The notes beneath the pieces are model-generated. The model searched no databases, was not told where the DNA came from, and saw only the letters and a list, made by a program, of their open reading frames with translations. Both the position numbers and the translations under genes were made by a program. Shown here piece by piece: positions 8,862 through 17,704 of a DNA stretch of 64,000 nucleotides. The stretch's first letter is position 1, and each line of letters begins with the position of its first letter. The stretch comes from Nocardia crassostreae (GTDB taxonomy: Bacteria; Actinomycetota; Actinomycetes; Mycobacteriales; Mycobacteriaceae): assembly GCF_001613405.1 (NCBI RefSeq), contig NZ_BDCH01000019.1, forward strand, positions 186,001 through 250,000, read 5' to 3'.

Positions 8862-10022
8862 TCAGTAGGAATTCGGCAGGCCGAGCACGGTCTGCGCGAC
8901 GAAATTGAGCACCATCTCGCGGCTAACCGGCGCGGTGCGCATGAGCCGGGCCACGAACCACAGTTCGGCCAGCCCGTACTCCTTGGACAGGCCATTGCCG
9001 CCATGGGTCTGGATGGCTTGGTCGAGGGCCTTCAGGGACGCCTCGGCGGCGGAGTACTTCGCGATATTGGCGGCGGCCGCGGCGTTCTCGCCGATGTCGA
9101 AGAGTTCCGCGGCCTGGTAGGTGGCCAGCCGGGCCAGCTCGACGGCGATGTGGCAGTCGGCGAGGGGATGGGAAATACCTTGGTGCGCAACGATGGGCGT
9201 CGACCACACCTGCCGTTCCTTGGCGTAGCGCACCGCCTTGTCGATGGCGTAGCGGCCGATGCCGGAGCTGATGGCGGCGGCCAGAATCCGCTCCGGATTG
9301 AGCCCGGCGAACACCTGTCGCAGCCCGTTGCCGTGCTCACCGATCAGCGCTTCCGGACCGACCCGAACTTCATCGAAGAAGATGGTGAACTGGTGTTCCG
9401 GTGAGACGACGGCGGTTTCGAGCGGCTGACGGGTTACGCCCGGAGCGTCCACCGGCACCACGAACATCGACAGCTTGTTGCGCGCACCACCATCCAGATC
9501 GCCCGCGCGAGTGATGACCAGCAGCGCGTCCGCTTCATCGGCGGCGGAGATGAAGTACTTGCCGCCGGAGATGATCCAGTCCGCACCGTCGCGGCGCGCG
9601 GTAGTCTTGACCGCGTGGCTGTTGGAGCCGGAATCGGGTTCGGTGAGACAGAACGCCATCTTGGCGCTACCGTCCGCGATGCGCGGCAACCAGCGCTGCT
9701 TCATCACCGATGAGCCGTGCGCGGCGATGATCGAACCGCAGATGGCCGGGGAGATCACCGTCAGTAGCAGCGGAATGCCGTGCGCGGCGAGCTCTTCGAT
9801 GACAATCGCAAGCTCCGACAGCCCCGCTCCCCCGCCCCCGTACTCCTCGGGCAGGTGCACGCCCAGCATCCCCGAGGCCCCGAGTTCGGCCCACAGTTCG
9901 TCGACCTTCCGGCCTTCCCGGGAGCGCTCCAGAAAGTAGGCGGCACCGTACTTTTCGGCGATCTTCGCAACGCTGTCGCGCAGCAGCGCGCGGTCTTCGG
10001 TGTCGTTGACGAGTCCCTGCAC
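8862..10022 (-). CDS. acyl-CoA dehydrogenase family protein
   Basis: 386-aa intact acyl-CoA dehydrogenase. Motifs in order: LPEEYGGGGAGLSELA, FCLTEPDSGSNSHA, GGKYFISAADEAD and IQTHGGNGLSKEYG. The C-terminus ends SREMVLNFVAQTVLGLPNSY and lacks the EGT motif that carries the catalytic Glu in short-chain enzymes. It therefore belongs to a subfamily with the base elsewhere or with a changed role. It begins 3 nt downstream of the enoyl-CoA hydratase fragment's stop and leads the SDR/FAD oxidoreductase genes. Confidence 0.85.
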   Translation of the reverse strand: MQGLVNDTEDRALLRDSVAKIAEKYGAAYFLERSREGRKVDELWAELGASGMLGVHLPEEYGGGGAGLSELAIVIEELAAHGIPLLLTVISPAICGSIIAAHGSSVMKQRWLPRIADGSAKMAFCLTEPDSGSNSHAVKTTARRDGADWIISGGKYFISAADEADALLVITRAGDLDGGARNKLSMFVVPVDAPGVTRQPLETAVVSPEHQFTIFFDEVRVGPEALIGEHGNGLRQVFAGLNPERILAAAISSGIGRYAIDKAVRYAKERQVWSTPIVAHQGISHPLADCHIAVELARLATYQAAELFDIGENAAAAANIAKYSAAEASLKALDQAIQTHGGNGLSKEYGLAELWFVARLMRTAPVSREMVLNFVAQTVLGLPNSY

Positions 10023-10025
10023 GGT

Positions 10026-10490
10026 CTATTTTCCTTCGAAGGTCGGGCGGCGCTTGGCCAGGAAGCTCGCGACGGCCGCGGGCGCGTCCGCGGTGGCGGC
10101 GGTATACCGCAGCGCATCGGTCGCGGCCGCCAATTGCTCTGCGAGCGTGGAGTTGCCGGATTCGCGCAGCAGCCGGCGGATGGCCCCGTAGGCGCGGGTG
10201 GGTCCGGCGGCGAGGCGGCGCGCGGTCGTCTCCGCCTCCTCCGCCAGCGCCTCCGCCGCGACTACCCGATTGACCAGTCCCCATTCGGCGGCGGTGTCGG
10301 CGAGGATGACGCGATCCTCGAGATACATCTCGGTCGCGCGCCGCACACCGATGAGACGGGGCAGGAACCACGAGGTGCCGCAATCTCCGGAGATGCCGAT
10401 CTTCCCGAACCCGGTGGCGAATTTCGTGCCCTCCGCGGCGATGGCGATATCCGCGATGTACAGCAGTCCGAGCCCGGCCAGCAGGCTCAT
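10026..10490 (-). pseudogene. enoyl-CoA hydratase, C-terminal fragment
   Basis: C-terminal ~150 residues of a crotonase-fold enoyl-CoA hydratase/isomerase: IADIAIAAEGTKFATGFGKI, then ISGDCGTSWFLPRLIG (active-site loop), EWGLVNRVV, and the closing AVASFLAKRRPTFEGK typical of the family. The N-terminal ~100 residues, including the first oxyanion-hole strand, are missing. Homology starts near 10475. An ATG at 10490 could give a 154-aa product, but it could not be a working crotonase. The break coincides with the 3' end of another coding fragment, so this is one side of a recombination or assembly scar. Confidence 0.75.
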
Positions 10491-10671
10491 CTGCGCCAGC
10501 CCGCGTACATCTCGCGCTTCTCGTTGCGGGACAAGCCTTTCCCGAACCGCTCGGCGACGACCGTCGATGCCCAGTATGCGGTGGCCAGCACCCACCCGAT
10601 CACCGGATGCGCGACCTGCAACAGCAACGCCGAGGGCGCGAGCAGGATCACCGTGCGGACTGTGGCCGCGC
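10487..10671 (-). pseudogene. unidentified membrane-type coding fragment
   Basis: About 60 codons with strong GC3 coding character, read on the minus strand and ending at TGA 10487-10489. They contain the hydrophobic ALLLQVAHPVIGWVLATAYW followed by ERFGKGLSRNEKREMYAGWR. The LLLQVAHP stretch is reminiscent of MpaB/DUF2236 oxygenases, but what follows does not fit them. There is no start: the frame runs into the truncated TetR gene at about 10672. I regard it as an internal or C-terminal scrap of a lost gene. Confidence 0.4.
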
Positions 10672-11172
10672 GCCAACCTGTCTACGCGCTTCGTCTACGA
10701 GAGCTTCACCGACCTCGACGACCTCACCGCCGCCGCCTTCGACCACGCCTCCCGCGCACTGGCCCGAACCATTCAGGACGCCGTCCACCGCGCCGCACCG
10801 GACCTCCGCGCCCGCATCACCGCGGTCATCGAAGCCATCACCGTCTTCTTCCACGACCACCCCGAACAGGGAAAGATCCTGTCCACCAAGGCATACGGCC
10901 ACCCCGCCACCGCCCGCCGCCGACTCGCCCGCACCGAAGACTACGTCGAAAACTTCGCCGAACTCCTGCGCGGCCTACTCCCCGACACCCCGGCCGACCC
11001 CCGCACGATCGACCTCACCGCCCGATTCCTGGTCAGTGGCTTCAGCGAGACCGCTACCGCATGGATCCAAGACCCCACCACCTACCCACGCGAAACCTTC
11101 ATCCACGACAACGTTGAATTGTTCCTCGGAGCACTGGACGCACTCCAACACACCACCGACCAACACACGTGA
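10672..11172 (+). pseudogene. TetR-family regulator lacking its DNA-binding domain
   Basis: The frame from about 10675 reads STRFVYESFTDLDDLTAAAF, the end of a TetR helix-turn-helix and the start of the ligand-binding domain. It then runs ~150 residues to a normal TetR C-terminus (ARFLVSGFSETATAWIQD). The first ~45 residues with the DNA-binding helices are absent and there is no start codon. It abuts the minus-strand fragment at 10671 and marks the other edge of the scar. Confidence 0.7.
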
Positions 11173-11195
11173 GCCGAAAGGGGCGCCCGGCTAAA

Positions 11196-11214
11196 GGTTC
11201 TCGACGGGAGAACC
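11196..11214. terminator. hairpin between convergent genes
   Basis: Perfect inverted repeat GGTTCTC / GAGAACC around a GACGG loop, between the TetR remnant (plus) and the end of the long mce-containing operon (minus). A plausible terminator for the minus-strand operon, although no T-run follows. Confidence 0.5.
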
Positions 11215-11322
11215 GTGCCGATGAGCCTGAGGGTGAGGATGCACGCGCCGCCACTTCGTGTCTACTGCAACGGGGTTCACCAAGGTGTCGCGGATGACGC
11301 GATCCACCGGCCGGATCGCCCG

Positions 11323-12951
11323 CTAGGCCACGCGGCGGGAGTAGCTGTAGTCGTCGAGAGGGAAGTGTTTGTTGCGCCACCACATTTCGATGTGGGTGGA
11401 GGGGCGGATGGCGGCGGCGTCGCCCTGGTAGTTGATGTAGTAGGTGTTGGATTTGTCGCAATCGGAGTTGAACCAGAGCGAATCGCGGTGGCGTTGGGTG
11501 CAGCGCCGGTAGTAGCGGTCGTGGGGCTCCTGTTTGATCTCCACTGCGGACGCGCCTCGGCGGCGGGATTCGGTGATGGCGCGGACCGCGTGGCGGGAGG
11601 TGCATTCGATCATGGCGATGTAGGAGAAGCCGGCGTAGCCGTAGGGGCCCGCGATGAGGAACAGGTTGGGGAACTTCGGGACCGAGACGCCCTGGTACGC
11701 CTGGAAGCGGTTGGCGTCCCAGAATTCGCCGAGTTCCAGGCCGTCGCGGCCGCGCAGCGGAAACGGGGGTGTCGCGCCCTTTTCCATGACCTTGAATCCG
11801 GTGGCGCAGACCAGTACGTCGATGGGGTGCTCGGTGCCGTCGGCGGTGACGACGGCATCCGCGGTGATCTTGACGATCGGGTCGGTGATCAGGCTGACGT
11901 TCGGCTTGGTGAACGTTTTCAGGTAGGCGTTGGACACCGAGGGCCGCTTGCAGCCGAAGGCGTAGTCGGGCGTCATGCGCGCGGCCAGTTCGCGGTCGCG
12001 CAACTGGACGCGGTGCAGGCGGCGCAGCACGAAGGTGGCCAGGGTGGATAGGAATCCGAGCCGCCGGTAGTAGACGCCCATGGCCGCCACGCCCATGTCG
12101 GTGCCGAAGGCGGTGGCCCAGCGCAGCAGCAGGCGCAGCGGCGGGAACAGGTCCAGCAGTTGTTTGAGGCCCCAGTCGATGCGGAAGTCGGGTTTGGGCA
12201 TGACCCAGATGGGGGTGCGCTGGAAGACGGTGAGCTGTCCGGCGGTCTTGGCCAGTTCCGGAATCAGTTGCAGCGCGGTGGCTCCGGTGCCGATCACGGC
12301 GATGCGCTTGCCCGCGTAGTCGTAGTCGTGATCCCAGCGCGAGGTGTGCACCACCTTGCCCGCGAAATCCTCGACGCCGTCGATATCGGGCATCTTGGGG
12401 ATCTCCAGACCGCCGACCGCGCCGATCAGGTACCGGGCGGTCATGGTCAGGCCGTCGGCGGTGGTGACCCGCCACAGGTGCAGCTCCTCGTCCCATTCGC
12501 CGCCGACGATCGCGGTGTCGAGCACGATGTGCCCGCGCAAATGATAGGAGTCGGCCACCTGGTCGGCGTAGGCCTTCACCTCCGCGCCGGGCGCGAAAAC
12601 CCGCGACCAGGTCTTCGGCTTGGCGTAGGAGAAGCTGTAGTACACCGACGGAATATCCACGGCCACAACGGGATAGGTGTTGACGTGCCAGGTGCCGCCG
12701 ATATCGCTGTTCTTGTCTAGGATCAGGAAGTCGTCGATACCGGCGCGCTGGAGCTCGACGCCGGTGCCGAGGCCGCCGAAGCCCGCGCCGATCACGACGA
12801 CCTCGACATCGGGTTCGGCCGGATCACCGGATCCCGTAAGGCGGGCCCGGATCCGCTCGGCGATGGCCCGCACGGCGGCGGGGCGGCCCTCACCCAGCCT
12901 GGTGCGCGCCCATTCCTCGAAGATCCCGAGTTGATCTGTCGCGTTGCTCAT
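11323..12951 (-). CDS. flavin-containing monooxygenase, Baeyer-Villiger type
   Basis: 542-aa class B flavoprotein monooxygenase; such enzymes insert oxygen next to a ketone using FAD and NADPH. It shows the FAD motif VVIGAGFGGLGTGVELQRAG, GGTWHVNTYP, the Baeyer-Villiger fingerprint FAGKVVHTSRWDHD, and the NADPH motif IAVIGTGATALQLIPELA. A ~55-residue leader precedes the FAD motif. The start is ATG 12951. It is the last gene of the minus-strand operon that begins with the HSL hydrolase and yrbE-mce genes, 16 nt after an SDR. Substrate unknown; a steroid or lipid ketone would fit an mce operon. Confidence 0.88.
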   Translation of the reverse strand: MSNATDQLGIFEEWARTRLGEGRPAAVRAIAERIRARLTGSGDPAEPDVEVVVIGAGFGGLGTGVELQRAGIDDFLILDKNSDIGGTWHVNTYPVVAVDIPSVYYSFSYAKPKTWSRVFAPGAEVKAYADQVADSYHLRGHIVLDTAIVGGEWDEELHLWRVTTADGLTMTARYLIGAVGGLEIPKMPDIDGVEDFAGKVVHTSRWDHDYDYAGKRIAVIGTGATALQLIPELAKTAGQLTVFQRTPIWVMPKPDFRIDWGLKQLLDLFPPLRLLLRWATAFGTDMGVAAMGVYYRRLGFLSTLATFVLRRLHRVQLRDRELAARMTPDYAFGCKRPSVSNAYLKTFTKPNVSLITDPIVKITADAVVTADGTEHPIDVLVCATGFKVMEKGATPPFPLRGRDGLELGEFWDANRFQAYQGVSVPKFPNLFLIAGPYGYAGFSYIAMIECTSRHAVRAITESRRRGASAVEIKQEPHDRYYRRCTQRHRDSLWFNSDCDKSNTYYINYQGDAAAIRPSTHIEMWWRNKHFPLDDYSYSRRVA

Positions 12952-12967
12952 TCGTGTTCTTCCTATC

Positions 12968-13816
12968 TCACTGCGCTGTCGGCGGATGGCTGACGTCCAC
13001 CAATGACCCGCGATGGCGTGCGCCGATCTCGTCGGCGTGGCTGAGCCGTCCCGCGACCAGGCGGTTGAGCCAGGTGGGCGCGGCGGACATGGCGGCGTTG
13101 AGCACGGTCGTCTGCCAGCCCACCAGGACGTGCGGGTCTTCGAGCAGTCGCTTGCGGTGCACGGTTCGCCAGACGGCTTCGGCGACATCGGTCGGAATCA
13201 GCCGCACGCCAAGGGTTTCGGCGGTCTTGGATCCCTTGCCGACCTCGTCCATCATGGCGGTGGACACGAACAGCGGCAGCACGTCGTGCACGGCGATGCC
13301 CAGGCCCCGCCATTCCAGGTCGAGCGCCTCGGTGAGGCTGCGCACCGCCGCTTTGCTGGCGGCGTAGGTGGCCAGCGCCGGCTGTCCGTACAGCGCGGAG
13401 GCCGACGCCAGGTTCACGATCTGGCTGCCGGGATTCTCCCGCAGATACGGCAGCGCGCAATAGCACCCGTTGATGACGCCCTTGACGTTGACATCGATAA
13501 CCCGATGTTGTTGCGCCAGAGCCACTTCGGTGAAAGCGCCCGAGACCAGTATTCCGGCGTTGTTGACCAGGACATCCAACTTGCCAGCGGCGGAGACGAA
13601 TTCGGCCAGCGCCGTCTGCCAGCCTGCCGGATCGGTGACATCGAAGGACCCGGTCACGGTACGGGCGAGCGGCCCGAGACTTGCCGCGGTCGTGGTGACC
13701 GCCTCGTGGTCGATATCGTACAACCCGACGATCCAGCCCCCGGCGGCGAAGCGCGCGGCGATGGCCCGGCCGATGCCCGCAGCCGCCCCCGTGATGAAAA
13801 TCGTTCGGGTGCTCAT
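12968..13816 (-). CDS. short-chain dehydrogenase/reductase
   Basis: 282-aa SDR. The cofactor motif FITGAAAGIGRAIAARFAAG, VLVNNAGIL and catalytic YAASKAA are all present. The C-terminal extension (HRKRLLEDPHVLVGWQTTVL) is of the kind seen in SDRs acting on hydrophobic substrates. ATG 13816 overlaps the stop of the metallo-hydrolase (ATGA), so it is translationally coupled. Neighbouring monooxygenase and hydrolase genes suggest alcohol-to-ketone oxidation before Baeyer-Villiger oxidation (inference). Confidence 0.87.
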   Translation of the reverse strand: MSTRTIFITGAAAGIGRAIAARFAAGGWIVGLYDIDHEAVTTTAASLGPLARTVTGSFDVTDPAGWQTALAEFVSAAGKLDVLVNNAGILVSGAFTEVALAQQHRVIDVNVKGVINGCYCALPYLRENPGSQIVNLASASALYGQPALATYAASKAAVRSLTEALDLEWRGLGIAVHDVLPLFVSTAMMDEVGKGSKTAETLGVRLIPTDVAEAVWRTVHRKRLLEDPHVLVGWQTTVLNAAMSAAPTWLNRLVAGRLSHADEIGARHRGSLVDVSHPPTAQ

Positions 13817-14937
13817 GGTTTCGCCGTCCCGTGCCGCAGCGACTTGTGCGTGAACGTGGGCCAGGTCCCCGGCGCCAGCCAATGCGCGGTGAGCTCGCTG
13901 GTCGGGAAGAACTGCAGGAAGCGGCTGTCGGCCTGGGACCGATCGACCGGGCTCTTCTCCAGGACGCAGAAGTTGTACTGCTGGGCGGTGGTCTCGAGGA
14001 CATTGGCATTGAGGATGATCTCCTGCTGCCAGCGCTGCGCCCACCCCGCGACGCCCGGGATCCTGCTGTGTTCGGGCGTCAGGCATTCGGCGGCGATCAC
14101 GTTCTCGGACATGGCCCAGACGCCGGTGTCGGTATTGAGCACCAGGGTCTGGTTGCCGCGTGCGTGACCGGGCGTGCGGACGATGGCGACGCCGGGGGCC
14201 AGCAGCCGGTCGCCGTCGATGGGCAGGATGCGGTCCGGATCCAGGTCGACGAAGGTCTCGGGCTGATACCAGGGCCGCTGTAAGGGATGCAGGTCGACCA
14301 TGGACTCCAATTCCCGGCGCTGCACCACGAGTTTCGCGTTGGGGAACAGTGCGGGCACCGGCGCGTCCGGTGAGATGTCGGCTTGCGGTCGGGTGGTGCC
14401 GATGAGCCGGCGCACGTCCTGGGTGTGCAGGTGGTCGAAGCCGAGGTAGTCGACCTCGGCGGGATCGATGCCCGCCTGCGCGAGCCGCTGGGCGACGGTG
14501 GCGTATTCGCTGACGCCCAGCTTCTGGATCGGACCGGGCGTCTTCTCCCGCAGCGACGCGAAATACGGTGTGTTCCGGTCGAGTTCGACGTCGCTGGGCT
14601 CCCACAGCAGGGTCCGGGTCCGCTTCCCCTCCTGCCAGCGCACGATGACCAGCCGGGTGGTGATGAACAGCATCGGAGCCGGGGACAGCGGGGCCCGCCA
14701 CAGCCCGAAGCTGGTCGGGTAGGGCAGGGTGACCAGATCGTGGGTGCTGACGTGGACGGGAGTGCCCGTGCCGAGGAACTCCTTCTTGAACTCGGCCCCG
14801 GCGGTGCGCGACATGCGCAGCGCCTGCCCCATCCCCTCGATCGCGTGGATACGGTCGAGGGTGTCGATCGGCGCGCCGAGTTCGGCCGCTTCGGGGACGG
14901 GGATGGCGAAGACGGGAAGCGTCGAGGTAGGTGGCAC
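13813..14937 (-). CDS. metallo-beta-lactamase-fold hydrolase, atypical metal motif
   Basis: 374-aa protein with metallo-beta-lactamase-fold features. GFDHLHTQDVR stands where the canonical HxHxDH would be, and TPGHARGNQTLVLN supplies a later metal His. The first motif reads H-L-H-T-Q-D, one residue out of register with HxHxDH, so metal coordination may differ or this may be a family-specific variant. A ~190-residue N-terminal region precedes it. The gene follows the Mce-associated gene and is coupled to the SDR. Function unknown; ester or lactone hydrolysis after Baeyer-Villiger oxidation is a guess. Confidence 0.7.
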   Translation of the reverse strand: MPPTSTLPVFAIPVPEAAELGAPIDTLDRIHAIEGMGQALRMSRTAGAEFKKEFLGTGTPVHVSTHDLVTLPYPTSFGLWRAPLSPAPMLFITTRLVIVRWQEGKRTRTLLWEPSDVELDRNTPYFASLREKTPGPIQKLGVSEYATVAQRLAQAGIDPAEVDYLGFDHLHTQDVRRLIGTTRPQADISPDAPVPALFPNAKLVVQRRELESMVDLHPLQRPWYQPETFVDLDPDRILPIDGDRLLAPGVAIVRTPGHARGNQTLVLNTDTGVWAMSENVIAAECLTPEHSRIPGVAGWAQRWQQEIILNANVLETTAQQYNFCVLEKSPVDRSQADSRFLQFFPTSELTAHWLAPGTWPTFTHKSLRHGTAKP

Positions 14938-15006
14938 AGCGTTCTCCGTGACTACGTTGTTCGGTACAAAATCGGTTGTTGCTCAGCACATTTCGGGTGA
15001 GCAGCA

Positions 15007-15600
15007 CTACTTGATCGGCAGCGTGCCGTCCATGCCGCCCACGTCGGTGATCTTTCAGCCGGAGGCGCGGTCCACGGTCACGTTGTAGGTGACGGTGGTC
15101 TGCGCGCCGTCCGGGTTCTGCGCGTGGGTGGAAGACACATTGACGAAGACGTTGACCTTGTAGACGCCGCCGTTCTCGGAGGCGACCTTGGCGCTGATCG
15201 GGGTGGCAGTGGAGGTCCACTTCAGCGGGGTCAGCACCTCTTGCAGCTTGGGCGCGGTGGCGTCGAACTTGGTGGCCAGCGCGGGCGCGGTATTGGCCTT
15301 GAGCTTGCCGACCCAGGAATTGAAGTCGGCGAAATTCACCGTGGACGCGCCGACGGCGTAGTCGGTGGCGACCTGCTCGGCGTGGGCGGTGTCGACCGCC
15401 GCCGCGTCGCGATCGGAGAGCTGCCCGCGCGCGGAGACCAGGAAGATCGCCAGGGTCACCGCCACGATGGCCAGCGCCCCGGTCGCCGCGCCCCACGCGA
15501 GCGTGGACACCGGCAGCGACACCGACCTGTGGGGCGCGCGGGCGGACGGCTTCTCAGCCCGCGGCCGGTGCTCGGCGACCGCGTCGTTCTCGACAGTCAT
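15007..15600 (-). pseudogene. Mce-associated membrane protein, C-terminus cut by TGA
   Basis: Single-pass protein of the kind found downstream of mce operons, thought to help assemble the Mce lipid transporter. It has a polar N-terminus, one membrane helix at about residues 38-58, then an extracytoplasmic domain with DFNSWVGKLKANTAPALATK. The frame stops at TGA 15055-15057 after VTVDRASG (181 aa). The next in-frame codons are KITDVGGMDGTLPIK and a TAG at 15007-15009. Relatives have Trp before KITDVGG, so TGG-to-TGA is implied. Only 16 residues are lost, so the truncated protein might still fold. Confidence 0.75.
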
Positions 15601-15626
15601 GGGGAACTCCTTTGTCTCCGTTGCCG

Positions 15627-16598
15627 CTAGTTGAGGCTGACCCGCAGGTGCAGGGCGCCGTCGTCGGTGGTGGAATTCAGCGCCTGGGTGATGAGCGCGC
15701 CGAGGTCGATGCCGTGCGCGACGCCGGTCGCCGCGCCGACGACCGGTCGCAGCACCGGAATCAGCGGGGCCAGTTCGGGTCCGAGGCGATTCACCCGATC
15801 GGTCAGCTCCCGCAGCAGCGGGATGATGCCCATGGATTCGGGGGTGTCGATCAGGTAGTCGGCGGGCACGTCGCCGGAGCGGACGACCCGCGCGATGGCG
15901 GCCGCGACATCGGAGACCCGGGGCCCGAAGTCGGCCCAGGGCCCGGCTGCGTCGGTGAGAGCCGGTCCGGCCCAGGCCATGTCGTCGGCGCGGGCCTGCA
16001 TGGCCCGCAGCATCCGGTCGATGACGTCGGTGCGGCTGAGTAGCGTGGCCGCCAGCAGGTCGGTGGCCCGCGACAGTTCCGGTATCACCGCCTGGGTGCC
16101 GGCCATGGCCTCGTCGAAGGTGCGCACGATCTCCGACAGCGCCTGCGGATCCAGTTGCCGCAGCACGTCGGTGGTCTGGCGCGCCATGTCCGGGATGGAC
16201 AGCGGTGCGGTGACGCGATCGGCCGACACCGTCTGCCCGTCGGCCAGATAGGGACCGCCCAGCGCCGTGGGCCGGAATTCGATGTAGGTTTCGCCGAGCC
16301 CGGACATGTTCTCGATGCGGGCTGTGCTGTTCAGCGGGATCCGGTAGTCGGTATTGACCCGGAAATCGACGCGGACGGCGTCGTAGGTGGTCGCGACCGC
16401 GGTGACCTCACCCACCTGCACACCCGACAGCAGCACCTTGGAGCGCGGGATCAGTCCGCCGGAGTCGGGCAGGGTCATGGTCGCGTTCAGCTCTGGCCGG
16501 AACCAATTCACGTGCACCACGCCGAAAGCCAGGTACACGCTGCCCAGCACGAGAATCACGCCGATGGTCGCCAGTGAGACGAGGTGGCCGCGCTTCAT
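15627..16598 (-). CDS. mceF: Mce-family protein, MceF type
   Basis: 323-aa substrate-binding component of an Mce lipid/sterol ABC-type importer. An N-terminal membrane anchor (LATIGVILVLGSVYLAFGV) is followed by the MlaD/Mce domain (about residues 35-115, with LIPRSKVLLSGVQVGEV and LGETYIEF) and a helical tail. It is the sixth and last Mce protein of the operon. Its ATG overlaps the mceE stop (ATGA at 16595-16598). Individual Mce letters are assigned by order. Confidence 0.88.
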   Translation of the reverse strand: MKRGHLVSLATIGVILVLGSVYLAFGVVHVNWFRPELNATMTLPDSGGLIPRSKVLLSGVQVGEVTAVATTYDAVRVDFRVNTDYRIPLNSTARIENMSGLGETYIEFRPTALGGPYLADGQTVSADRVTAPLSIPDMARQTTDVLRQLDPQALSEIVRTFDEAMAGTQAVIPELSRATDLLAATLLSRTDVIDRMLRAMQARADDMAWAGPALTDAAGPWADFGPRVSDVAAAIARVVRSGDVPADYLIDTPESMGIIPLLRELTDRVNRLGPELAPLIPVLRPVVGAATGVAHGIDLGALITQALNSTTDDGALHLRVSLN

Positions 16599-17704
16599 CG
16601 CACCAGTCCGATCATCCGCAGGGTGGCGACCATGCGATCGACCTGCTGGTCGGCGGGCATGGGGTCGCCTTCGACGCCGAGGGAGGTGATATTGACCTTC
16701 GGCCCCTTCTCCGCGAAGGGAATGATCTTGTCCCGCAACAGGCTCACCAGCCGGTTCAGGTTCGACGGCGAGGACAGGTTCAGCGGCTGCCCGCCGAGCA
16801 GCATGGGCACGAACGCCTTCGCCGCGGCGTCACCGGCGACCAGCAGCGGGCTCGCCCACTCCAGGGCGTGACCGACCGTGGCGAGCGAGCCCACGATGCC
16901 GAGGGTGAGCACCAGCGACTGCGCGTCGGCGGGAATGTCGGTGGCGCCGCGTTCGCTCAGCAGCGCGTCGAGTTCGGTGGCGTTGTCGCGCACCGCCGCC
17001 AGATCGGCTTGGATGGCGGCGAGCAGCCGGTCCGAGGCGTCGAGATTGTCGGCGACGTCGCGGGCGTCGCGCCCGATGACGTCGAAGATGCGCGCGGTAT
17101 CGGCCGGCTGTGCGGGCAGCACCGCATTGGCCTGATTCACGATGTCCTGCATCTTCTGCAGCCCGCCGCCACTGACGAAGGTGGACAGGCCGGTGAGCAG
17201 ATCCTCCACCTACAGCGCGGGCCGGGTCTGGCCGAGCGGGATCACGCCGCCGTCCGGAATGGTCGCGCCGCTGCTGTTCTCGGGTGTGGTGAGCCCGACG
17301 TAGATATCGCCGAGGATGGTGTTCTGCCGCAGTTGCGCGGTGGTCGAGGCGGGCAGCCGCACCGCCGAGGAGATGTCGACGACGGCGTCGACCCGGCCCG
17401 GGGCGGACGCGGACGGGTCCACGACGGTGACCGAACGCAGGCTGCCGACCTTCGCGCCGTTGAGCACGACCTTGGCCTGGGCGGGCAGGTTGAGGGCATT
17501 GGCGAATTCGATGCGCACCGAATAGGTCGGCCCGGCAACCGACGCGCCGGGGACGGGCACCTGCGCCGGATCGATCGCGCAGCCGGTCACCGGCAGCGCC
17601 GCCGCGAGCAGCGCGGCCGTCCCGGCGGCGACGCGATGGCGGAAATGTCCACGCGCGCGGTCATTTCCGGCGCGGACCGAGAAGGCCAGACTCCGAACGC
17701 TCAT
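16595..17704 (-). pseudogene. mceE: Mce lipoprotein (MceE/LprN type) split by an in-frame TAG
   Basis: Position and the lipobox LPVTGC (Cys at about residue 42) identify the lipoprotein subunit of the Mce complex. The Mce domain follows (NLPAQAKVVLNGAKVGSLRS, NTILGDIYVGL). The frame stops at TAG 17210-17212 after GQTRPAL, codon 165. It continues in the same frame with VEDLLTGLSTFVSGGGLQKM to the true end, 369 codons in all. Relatives carry Gln here, so CAG-to-TAG is implied. A GTG directly after the TAG could allow re-initiation, but the second piece would lack an export signal. If real, the transporter would lack a complete lipoprotein subunit. Confidence 0.85.

Noticed and set aside
6359..8908. 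An 849-codon open frame on the plus strand opposite the FAD oxidoreductase and SDR genes
   Set aside because: It is antisense to two clear genes, rich in Gly/His/Arg/Asp from GC-rich reverse codons, and has no recognisable domain.
13813..14937. A typical zinc beta-lactamase or lactonase
   Set aside because: The HxHxDH motif is not in canonical register, so substrate or resistance claims are not supported.
12968..15496. An 842-codon minus-strand frame upstream of the SDR start
   Set aside because: Only its last 282 codons are the SDR. The upstream part is an out-of-frame shadow of the metallo-hydrolase and Mce-associated genes.
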